Positions 8,041 through 17,700 of a stretch of DNA of 64,000 nucleotides are shown piece after piece. The stretch comes from JAHEJJ01 sp965212205 (GTDB taxonomy: Bacteria > Bacteroidota > Bacteroidia > Flavobacteriales > Flavobacteriaceae), in contig CBDBUX010000002.1 of the NCBI GenBank assembly GCA_965212205.1, positions 1 through 64,000 of the forward strand, in the 5' to 3' direction. Positions within the stretch are counted from its first letter, which is position 1, and every line of letters begins with the position of its first letter. Under the pieces are notes generated by a model. The model saw only the letters and a program-made list of their open reading frames with translations. It was not told the DNA's origin and searched no databases. The position numbers were made by a program, and so were the translations under genes.

Positions 8041-9039
8041 CTAATTTAATCTAAGGTAAAATCTCATTTTTTGCCAGAGGATGTCTAAACTTAGCTCCCT
8101 TAAAAAACTCTTCAGCCTGAAGTATAAACTTAGTGAAAAGGCCGAGAATCTTGCTATTAAAGAGCTTCGATCGTAGAATATATGGTATTCAAATGGGTAT
8201 CGGTTGTTGCTCCATCTGCTTTTATATTCGAAGTGGCCCTTGGAAAAATCCAATACAGAATATCCGTTCTGAATACACCAATCGATTTGTTTTATCGTAC
8301 ATATTGTTCCCGGTCTGTATCGGGCATAAGTGATATCGAAAACGCGCATGACATCGATAACCATTTTATCGCTCATGTATACCAAAACGATGGCGATTGG
8401 TTTTTGGTTGGCTTCAACCACGATTAGCTGTGCTTTTTCTTCCTTGATCAGGGCGATAGAGACCTCTTTGTGAAAGGCCCATTCCTTAGGATGGATATTA
8501 TTGTTCGACTTTTTTTTATCGGCAAACCGCTTGTGCAGCAAACCGAGAAAAACCTCAAAAAGTTTTTCCAATTGGTCGTCGGAGGTTTCACGACCATAGA
8601 ATTTATATTCCACGGTGAAGTCGGACTCCAAGTTTTTTAAATACTTCCTGAATTTGGTTCTGCTGGAAGCACTGATTACTTCAGTCATATAGTGATTTTG
8701 ATCCCTGATTTGATCGAAGGAACAGAAATATCCTAAATATTGTGGTATACGATAAAAGCCCAAATTTCCACCGAATTTAACAGGCTTTTCATTAAACCTA
8801 TTGGGGAAATCACAAATCAGAATTGCCTGGCCCTTTATAGAATGACTTTCAGATTTGTTGATCGAATATACAATACCCTTGGTAAAGGTTTTGCCAACAT
8901 TGAAATAAAAAGGCAGAAAACGATGTTTAAGGAAGGAAACATCGGGAATCAGGCCAAAAGAGGCCATCTTCCGACCCGACTGATAATGTTTGAGCCAGAT
9001 AGACTTATAGGTTTCCGTTAAGAATGGATTCGAATTCAT
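8041..9039 (-). CDS. GNAT-fold (CelD/BioF2/FemAB-like) transferase, paralog 6 of 6 (short type)
   Basis: A 332-residue short-type member, first of the six in transcription order and the most diverged at the N-terminus. Shared marks: TKFRKYLKNLESDFTVEYKF, KAQLIVVEANQKPIAIVLVY, FDITYARYRPGTICTIKQID and LDFSKGHFEYKSRWSNNRY. Like paralog 5 it lacks the C-terminal domain. It follows the SGNH-like gene after 33 bases, which links the whole transferase series to the MBOAT/SGNH pair. The ATG at 9039 (MNSNPFLTETY) is the only good start. Activity as a CoA-, ACP- or tRNA-dependent acyl or aminoacyl transferase is inferred from the fold alone. Confidence 0.75.
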   Translation of the reverse strand: MNSNPFLTETYKSIWLKHYQSGRKMASFGLIPDVSFLKHRFLPFYFNVGKTFTKGIVYSINKSESHSIKGQAILICDFPNRFNEKPVKFGGNLGFYRIPQYLGYFCSFDQIRDQNHYMTEVISASSRTKFRKYLKNLESDFTVEYKFYGRETSDDQLEKLFEVFLGLLHKRFADKKKSNNNIHPKEWAFHKEVSIALIKEEKAQLIVVEANQKPIAIVLVYMSDKMVIDVMRVFDITYARYRPGTICTIKQIDWCIQNGYSVLDFSKGHFEYKSRWSNNRYPFEYHIFYDRSSLIARFSAFSLSLYFRLKSFLRELSLDILWQKMRFYLRLN

Positions 9040-9072
9040 AAATTTCAGCCCTGATCTGCTATATCATCATGC

Positions 9073-10029
9073 TCATTCACCGGTTGGTTTTGATTCCAGT
9101 AAAGATTTGATATCCTGGCTTAGAATACGACTAAAACGGTTGGCACTTTCAGATTCCATATGGGAACCGTCATAAAAAAGATAGTCTTCTTGCGATGAAT
9201 TATAATCCAGGTATGCGACCCCTTGATTTTTAGCTATATCCACTATGGTTCCTTTGAGATCTGGCCAGAATTCGTGCTCTATTGCGAGTATATCCTCGTG
9301 AGCAGGTAAAAATACAATGAATACTTGACCTCGTGTTTTTAAATAGCTGATAATTTTCCTGAAACTATCTATACGGTATTCTGCTATGGCTTCATTTTTT
9401 GCAATTCTTGCATACTCCCGTTCATTAAAGGATTTATAGTATTTCATGTTTTCTTTGGTTATACTAAAACTCGGGGTTTCAAGTACAATCTCATTCCAGC
9501 CATTGGTATGCGCTATTTGATTTTCGAAAGGATGTGGAAACAGGGCATTATAAAGTGGTTGCTCATAACAGTTAATGATATAGTTGTAGTTGGGATAGGT
9601 GGTGAAGTTTTTGATTTTACCCATCGTCATCTTTTTGTCCATATCCAGGATATCTTCAGCAGTCATATTTTTAGGTGCCGAAAAATTACCGGGGGTAGCC
9701 GATAAAATAAAGATACCAGGCTTGTCTTGGTTTATTAATTTCTTTTGGATCCCCTCCAGGTAGATATCCCCATAAGGCGATTGGTATTTAAATAAAGCAA
9801 AATTTATAATCGGCAGTTTAATATTATTGCTACCAAGTGTTTTTTCCAACACAGAGGGGTTAATATCCTCACCTGCTCTTGAAATGCCCAGGATCAGGCT
9901 GCCTGCTTCCTGTGTGAATTTCGGATAGTATGGATCAACATACCGATGCGATAGCCTGTCGACCAGGAAATAATAGCTTGCTGCGAATACTAATAGAAGT
10001 CCTAATATTTTAGAAATAAACCGCCACAT
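9073..10029 (-). CDS. SGNH-like (AlgX/DltD-type) partner of the MBOAT
   Basis: A 318-residue protein with one N-terminal hydrophobic helix (about 5-22, LGLLLVFAASYYFLV), so anchored in the inner membrane with its domain in the periplasm. LILGISRAGEDINP at about 46-60 takes the place of the GDS block, with the serine of GISRA as candidate nucleophile. YDGSHMESESANRFSRIL near 285-305 supplies the terminal Asp-x-x-His block. Such proteins work with MBOAT enzymes, receiving the acyl group and passing it to the polymer or lipid acceptor. Its start lies 6 bases after the stop of the MBOAT gene, which strongly supports the pairing. A plain esterase role is less likely in this setting. Confidence 0.75.
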   Translation of the reverse strand: MWRFISKILGLLLVFAASYYFLVDRLSHRYVDPYYPKFTQEAGSLILGISRAGEDINPSVLEKTLGSNNIKLPIINFALFKYQSPYGDIYLEGIQKKLINQDKPGIFILSATPGNFSAPKNMTAEDILDMDKKMTMGKIKNFTTYPNYNYIINCYEQPLYNALFPHPFENQIAHTNGWNEIVLETPSFSITKENMKYYKSFNEREYARIAKNEAIAEYRIDSFRKIISYLKTRGQVFIVFLPAHEDILAIEHEFWPDLKGTIVDIAKNQGVAYLDYNSSQEDYLFYDGSHMESESANRFSRILSQDIKSLLESKPTGE

Positions 10030-10035
10030 AGACTA

Positions 10036-11478
10036 TTAAAATTGAAAATATATAAATGCATTTTGTCGGTTTACCGCTAATAGCACGAATAGTATTGCAA
10101 ATGCAATATAAAGAGTCCATCTGAACATCATAGCTCTTCCTGTAACCAATTGATGAATATTGTCATTACCATAGCGAAAGTGAATAGCCTGAACCAATAA
10201 GATCAACACAAAACTTATAAACAGTTCCACGTAGTTCTGCATGATGTTTACTCTCAGACTGGTAATATGGACCATATTACCATAATAAGACCAAGCTTCG
10301 CTTAGGGATGGAGATCTGAATAAGACCAAACTGAGCGCTAAAGAGCCCATAACAACAAAATTACCGCCAAGATCGACTATCGTTTTTGGAATGCGCAGTG
10401 CTGAAAACAGTCTTTTTCTCAACCTCATCGTAACTCTTTCAAAGAACAGGAAGAATCCATTGATTACCCCCCATAAGACAAAGGTCCAATTGGCCCCATG
10501 CCACAGACCTACAACAAAGAAAACGATCAGTAATGCAATGGCGCCTTTAAGATGTGCATTTTTCACCAAGGGTGCGTAGAGATAATCTCTTAACCAATTC
10601 ATAAATGAGATGTGCCATCGGGCCCAGAATTGGGAAAATGAATTGACATACAGCGGCCGATTGAAATTTTGCATCAGGTTTATTCCAAAGACCTTAGCCG
10701 CTCCAATGGCAATTGCCGTGTATCCGGCAAAATCGAAATATAATTGAAACCCGAAAAATAACGCACTTATCCAAAGCGGCAGTCCGTGATAGAGTTCCGG
10801 ATCGCTATAAGCGATGTCGACATACATTCCCAGGCGATCTGCTACTACCACTTTTAAGAAAAAGCCCCAGGCCATATAGATTAGCCCCTTTTTAATATCC
10901 GGAATATGTGGTTTTAGCTTTGCTTTTAGCTGAGGTAACAGCCTGTGTGCCCTCTCGATGGGTCCAGCCACCAATTGAGGAAAGAAGGCTACATAAAGCG
11001 CAAATTTACCGAAATGTCGTTCAGGACTTATCTTACCTCTATAAACATCGATCGTATAACTCAGCGTTTGAAAAGTATAGAATGAAATTCCAACAGGTAA
11101 AATGATCCTGTCGACCGTATATGAACCATATTGCTCTCTGTCTGCAAGAGTTATCCCAAAAAAATTGAGCAGTTGCTCCAGTGAAGCGGTAAAAAAGCCC
11201 AGGTATTTGAAAGTGATAAGAATCCCGATATTGACTACGATACTAAGGGCTAATATCCACTTCTTATGGCGTACGTTCGGAGATGACATCCGTAAACCGC
11301 AAAAATAATCTACACTAGTTGAAATCAGTAAAAGGATAACGAGTTCTGGCTCATGAGCCATGTAGAAATAATAGCTGCCAAGTAATAACCACAGCCATCT
11401 GTATTTATGGGGTATCAGGAAATACCCGACAACCACAATAGGGAAGAAGTAGATAAATTCAAAAGAATTAAATATCAT
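10036..11478 (-). CDS. MBOAT family O-acyltransferase (AlgI/DltB-like), copy 1
   Basis: A 480-residue polytopic inner-membrane protein with about ten hydrophobic spans. It carries the family marks ILPVGISFYTFQTLSYTIDV, FPQLVAGPIERAHRLLPQL, FDFAGYTAIAIGAAKVFGI, FWARWHISFMNWLRDYLYAP near residue 285 and GLWHGANWTFVLWG near 325. The histidine in the last motif is the catalytic residue of the family. These enzymes take an acyl group from a cytoplasmic donor and move it across the membrane onto a polysaccharide, teichoic-acid or lipid acceptor, usually with an SGNH partner. It heads a nine-gene minus-strand block with that partner next. Length agrees with AlgI. Whether it acetylates or transfers another acyl group cannot be told. 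Confidence 0.93.
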   Translation of the reverse strand: MIFNSFEFIYFFPIVVVGYFLIPHKYRWLWLLLGSYYFYMAHEPELVILLLISTSVDYFCGLRMSSPNVRHKKWILALSIVVNIGILITFKYLGFFTASLEQLLNFFGITLADREQYGSYTVDRIILPVGISFYTFQTLSYTIDVYRGKISPERHFGKFALYVAFFPQLVAGPIERAHRLLPQLKAKLKPHIPDIKKGLIYMAWGFFLKVVVADRLGMYVDIAYSDPELYHGLPLWISALFFGFQLYFDFAGYTAIAIGAAKVFGINLMQNFNRPLYVNSFSQFWARWHISFMNWLRDYLYAPLVKNAHLKGAIALLIVFFVVGLWHGANWTFVLWGVINGFFLFFERVTMRLRKRLFSALRIPKTIVDLGGNFVVMGSLALSLVLFRSPSLSEAWSYYGNMVHITSLRVNIMQNYVELFISFVLILLVQAIHFRYGNDNIHQLVTGRAMMFRWTLYIAFAILFVLLAVNRQNAFIYFQF

Positions 11479-11769
11479 AATCCATTATAGGAGCGGGTAT
11501 CCATCAATAGCTTAACAAACTTATACATTCAACGGGATATGGGGGATATTTTTAGTTTAACGGTCTAATTCATAGACTTTAAACCCGTCCTCAAATATCT
11601 TTCAACTATTAATGCTTCAAATATATGGATCAAAATTATGCGTCTTTTGTTAAATTTTAATCCTAAATACAGGTAATGGGGGAGGAGGAAGAGTTTTTCC
11701 CACCGGTCAAAGAGCCTATTTGGGATATGGCGAGACGTCTAGAGAAATGAAAGTTTTGGGAAAAGCGGG
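11479..11769. other. Spacer between the giant glycosidase-like gene and the MBOAT block
   Basis: About 290 bases without a credible gene. It must hold the promoter of the minus-strand nine-gene block, since the giant gene upstream ends at 11770 and is transcribed in the same direction. I see no strong hairpin terminator and no box I would commit to. Confidence 0.5.
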
Positions 11770-14700
11770 CTATCGTGAAATCACAAATAGCTTTTCATAC
11801 TGAATACCTGCAGATATATTGGTCATTTCCAACACAAATATTCCTGAAGCCAGGCTATCATCGAGTTGAATTTCGTATGAATTATTAGCCACAGTAATCT
11901 GATCCTGCAACAGGAGCTGACCTGTATAGGTGTAAAGCGACATAAAATATTCCCCATCCACTATTCTGGAAACGGTTAAATCGCTACCGCTTTGTAAGGG
12001 AACTGGAGAAAGTACTATGTCTTCTTCTTCTTGTGAATTGCCATCTATTATGGTTCCAATCGCGATATCATCGGCCAGTCGTACGATTGTATTGGCAGGA
12101 TCGAGAAGCCGAATACTAAAAGTTTCATCTTCTTCCACAACCTCATCGCTAAGCACTGTAACAACGATCTGACCACTTGTTTCTCCGGCGCGGATCAGCA
12201 CCGAATTTACATCTAAATTATAGTCCTCTGCACTGGCGCTTTCATTTACGACCTCATAATAGAGTAATAAGTCTTCGGGTAGTTCACGACTTAATAAAAC
12301 TTCAAAAAAGATACTACCACCTTCCTGGGCTTCTCCATCCGAAATCGTTACTTCCACAGGCTCTTCACTTTCCGAATCATTATCAATGATACTAGCGGTT
12401 CCCTGGGGGTCCTGAATATTAACATTATTAGTCGCATTACTTAGAAATACCGAGAAAGTTTCTGTAGCTTCAACTTCGGTGTCATCAAGGCTGACAATGA
12501 TAATGGTTTGAGTTTCCCCGGCAACACCGGCGAAAGTCAGTGAACCATTAACTCCAAGGAAGTCAAGACCTTCAACTGCTGATACATCACTGGTAGTGTA
12601 ATTAACTGTAAATCCGCCGCTTACAGAAGCATCAAGCGTTACGGTGAATACGACGTTTTCACCTTCATTAATTTGAATATCATCAATAGTGATATTAGCA
12701 GAAGCAGGATTTGAATCATTATCCGATATAGTTACTACAGCCTGATTGTCCGATATATTTACACCATTAGTGGCTCCACTCAGGTTAACGAAAAACGATT
12801 CTGTGTTTTCCACAACACTATCGTCGTTTGTAACAATGGTAATCGACTGTGTCTCTCCTGAAGTTCCATTAAAATTCAGTGTACCGGAATTTGCCACAAA
12901 ATCTATAGCTGAGGTAGCGCTGCTACCCAATGTACTATAATCCACACTAAATCCTCCACTTACGGAGTTTGTCAATGTAACATTTAAAACGGCGCTATTG
13001 CCTTCAGTCACAACTGTATCACTAATCGCAATACTGGCACTATCGTTATCGGTAATCGAAACCACGCCTTGTGGATCTGCGATCCCAACGCCATTGGTGG
13101 CATTACTTAGGTCTATATAAAAGGTTTCATTACTTTCAAGTACCAGATCATCAATGGTTTGGATACTTATCGTCTGAGACTCACCTGCTGTACCCGTAAA
13201 ATTGAGGGTTCCTGAATTGGGCGTAAAGTCAGAGCCCTGGGTAGCCGAATTACCCGCAGTGCTGAAGTCTACACTGAATCCTCCGGAAATTGTATTATCC
13301 AGTGTCACGCTTAATATGGCTGTGCCACCTTCCTCTATGGTAGTGTTATTGATCGTTATACTGGCGTTATCGTTATCTGTAATAGCACCGATGCCTTGTC
13401 CATCTGCGATGGTAACCCCATTCGTGGCATTGGTAAGGTTCACGAAGAACGATTCTGTGCCCTCCACAAGGGCATCTTCGAGTGTAGTCACTGAAATGGT
13501 CTGAGTTTCCCCGGCATTTCCTGCAAAATTTAATGTCCCAGAAGATGTTGTATAGTCCGATCCGGCAGTTGCTGTATTCCCTGCCGTACTGAAGTCGACA
13601 CTAAATCCACCGCCAACCGCAGAACTCAAACTTACGTCGAGAACTAAGATCCCGCCTTCCTCTATGGAGCTATCACTAACAAATATATTTGCAGAATCAT
13701 CGTCGACAAGAGTAATTACGGCCTGGCTATCGGCAATGCCAATACCATTTGTTGCATTACTCAGGTTTATAAAAAACGATTCTGTACCTTCTATAGCGGC
13801 GTCATTTATGGTATTAACATTAATGGTTCGAGTTTCACCTGCATTACCGATAAAATTTAAAACACCGGAAGTTGCGCTAAAATCTACGCCTTGAATGGCG
13901 GTATTTCCCGCACTGTTGAAATCCACACTGAAACCTCCGTCTACCGCATTGTCTACAGAAACCGTCAAAACTGCTGTACTACCTTCAGTAACAGTAGTAT
14001 TGTTAATAGAAATATTGGCATTATCATTATCGGTAATCGTGGCTAAGCCCTGTCCGTCTGAAATACTCACCCCATTACTGGCATTGCTTAGATTCACAAA
14101 AAACGTTTCATCAGCTTCAACTATGCTGTCGTCTGTGGTATTTACGGTGATCGATTGTGTCTCGCCTGCCGTACCGACAAAGTTGATTGTACCCGAATTA
14201 GCTGTAAAATCTGTACCCTGAATGGCGGTATTTCCGGAGCTATCAAAATCGAGGCTAAAGCCATTGCTTACCGCATTGTCTAGGGTAACCACCAAAACTG
14301 CACTATTACCTTCACTGACACTTACGTCGCTGATTGAAACACTGGCGCTATCGTTGTCGGTAATGCTGCCCAGTCCCTGGGCATCGGAAAAGCCTACTCC
14401 ATCTGTTGCATTGCTAAGGTCAACATAAAAAGTTTCTGTACCTTCAAGGATGGCATCATCGGTTGTAATGACTGTTATTGTTTGGGTTTCACCAGCAGTA
14501 CCAGTAAAATTTAGCGTGCCAGAGACCCCGGTAAAATCGAACCCGGAAGAAGCGGTGTTACTCGCCGAACCGTAGTCGACGCTAAAACCTCCGCTTACTG
14601 CATTATCAAGAGTAACGGTAAATACAATGCTATTCCCTTCGGTGGCATTCGCATTGTTGATAGACAAGTCTGCTGTATCATCATCATTGATTGTACCCAC

Positions 14701-17700
14701 TCCCTGGCCATCTAAAATAGTCACAGTAGCAGATGTGGTAATGTTGATAGCGAATTGTTCAATGGATTCTAATACAGCATCATCTATAGTACTGATTGTA
14801 ATCGTTTGAGTCTCACCAGCGTTACCGGTAAAAGATACAAATCCCGAATCGGAAGTGTAGTCTTCCCCGCTTAGTGCAGAAATATTTTCAGTGGAATAAT
14901 CGACCGTAAACGCAGGGCTAATATTGTTATCGAGAGTGATGGTAAAGACTGCATTACCGCCTTCGGTGACCGTTACATCATCTATAGAAAGGTTCGCACC
15001 TGAATCGTTATCTGTTATTGTAGCAACACCTTGATTATCAGCAATTTGAACATCGCCATCGAATACATCCAATAGATTCAGGAAAAATTCTTCATCACTT
15101 TCATTTAAAGCGTCGTCTGTAGTGGTTATTGTAATGATTTGAATTTCACCAACCGTACCAGAAAAATTTAACGTGCCCGAATCAGAATCATAATCTGAAC
15201 CTGCAATTGCCGTATTATTTTCTGTGGCATAATTCACACTAAATCCGCCGCTTACTTCATTATCGAGTGTTACACTGAAATTTGCATTATTTCCTTCTTC
15301 AATACTTATATCATCTATGGTAATACTGGCCGAATCATCATCATCTATGGTAGCCTCACCTTGTGGATCGGCAATATTGACTATCGCTCCCTGAATATTA
15401 CTCAAATCGAGATAAAAGCTTTCCTGTGGCTCCACAATGGCATCCTCGAGCGTATTTACAGAAATGGTCTGCGTCTCATTGGCAGTACCATTAAAATTGA
15501 GAACACCTGAAGTATCTTCATAGTCGATATCAGACAATGCCGTATTTTCTGAAGTGGCGTAATCTACACTAAAGCCGCCACTCACCGCGTTATCAAGTGT
15601 AACGGTGAATACAACTTGTCCGCCTTCAGTAGTATTTACATCATCTATGGAAATATTGGCAATGTCATTGTCTGATATAGTTGCAGTTCCCTGTCCATCC
15701 AGGATATCCACTGATGCTCCAACCACATTAGACAGTATTACAAAAAATTCTTCTGTTACTTCGATTATGCTGTCATCGGTGGTCGGTACTGTTATGGTAC
15801 GTGTCTCACCTGCGGTACCGGTAAAATTTAATGTTCCATTGATCTGATCATAATCTTCGCCCTCAATAGCCGTATCATCCTGTGTTGTAAAATCTACGCT
15901 GAATCCGCCGGATACTGCGGTATTAAGGGTGACGGTAAATACCGCATCTTCCCCTTCGTTTATCCCGGTATCATCGATTTCGATATTTGGTTGAGCGGCA
16001 CCCTGAACCTCAAGCAGTACGATCCAATCCTCTGAGGTTTGTGAAGGCGGATTTCCAAGGTTTGCCGGCGTCCCATTGGAAGTAACACTTGTAACCGAGC
16101 CATTTTGCAAAGCTCCACCGCTTCTTGGGTTATACCATTTTACGTCGTATGAATCTCCGGTATTACCGATATCCAATGTACCACTACTTGAGCCCGTATC
16201 TACATAAACGGCATAAATCTCACCGATTTTGGCAAAACAATAGTTATCATTATCCGAATTTAATCCGTCGTTACTAGACATTTGCCAATAGGGAAGGTAT
16301 GACGTGAAAAAGTCAAGGGCGTGCCTTGCATCGTCCCATTTTATATCCCGACTTCGGAAATCTTCTGCGACCATGTCTGTTTCTCCGGTATTACTACCAA
16401 AGTAATATTCCACACCATGGCCACCAGCCATTAATGTACCCCATAAAACGTTTTTACGGACAGCGTCTCTGTTATCTGCTGCACTTCCTTTATTGCCGCC
16501 ATATGAAGCATCTGATGTTACCCCGGTGGAAGCCGAGCCTTGTTCATCTGAAGCTACTATCCAGGGTTTCCCAGCGGTTTCTGAATCCTCCACCCAACCG
16601 AGGATCTGATCGTGAATATTGGTGATTTGTGTTTGTAGCGATACTCCCGAGAGTTCCGAATTGGATCCAATTAGCGGATTGAACAGGTTGTTTTGAGCAG
16701 ATGTACCTACGGAGTTATGTATTACGATAGGATGCCTGTAGGGATCCGTGTTATAGAAATAATCGATCATATCCAGGCGTTGCTGGGTAGTCTGGGTATT
16801 CTCTTCACCCAAATTCCAATTCAGTGCCAAATGATAACCAAAACGGGCGATCAATTCCCGATAGTACAACTTTCTGGAAGTACCCAGGTTACCACCGTCG
16901 AGCAATTGATCATTTTCAGTCTCCTGTGTTTTAAAATGAAGAAACAACCCTACTTTGTCGGCATGGCTGAATATCAAATCCCATTGGGCCAATTTAGAAA
17001 CATCATATTTTCTTCGGTTATTGGCTTCACCACTGCCATCGAGACTCGAATGTGCTGTTGCGGCCCAAGGCCATACATTCCGGCCATCACCAATTACATT
17101 CATCGTTAGAAAAGAAAAGGCATTCATTCCCTTTTCCGACAAATAGTTAAGTGCTCCTACAAGTTCCCTTCCTTTGGTGCCCTGCCAGGTATTGTCGCCG
17201 GAATTATAATCAGCATTATGAGGCGACCATGATTTTATAGGTCTGCTGGCGGTACTGGTGTTGTCAAAATCATCATACGCCAGTAAAGTTTCCGGGGAGT
17301 CGGCACCTGCCTTTACAAAATATTCACCAGTCTCAGCAAATTTTAAATAACGTTCGTTGGTATACTGAAGTCTTCCTTTTCCTCTAAAATCTCTACCCGA
17401 CTTATTTGAAGATATAATATTAAATGTACCTCCCTGGCCATTAATAAATCCTGCTGAACCATTAGTAGGAGAGGCAGGGTAGGTGACAGCAACATTGGAT
17501 CCTTCGCGGAAAGAAGCGGAATAGGACCATGTCCCGGTTTCATCGGGCGTAAACCTTACATGCCATTTGTTACCACTATTTGCACTGGTTTCCGCTGCAT
17601 TACCATCTGCTGCGAAATATCCGGGCACTAAATAGGTATTGCCGCTGGGAGCGGTAAAGGTAACATTGAGTCTTCGGTCTAAAAACGGATTAGGAGTACC

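Noticed and set aside
12746..15847. Several open frames of 60-108 codons on the plus strand with LPSVTVV/ALSLSV-like products
   Set aside because: They are the antisense of the Calx-beta repeats and recur with the same period; low complexity and no independent gene features.
12043..15990. Evenly spaced repeats that might suggest a CRISPR array
   Set aside because: The period is about 327 bases, in frame, and codes for Calx-beta domains; no short identical repeats with unique spacers.
16326..17146. Plus-strand frames of 63-138 codons
   Set aside because: Antisense to the glycosidase-like part of the giant gene; no recognisable protein features.
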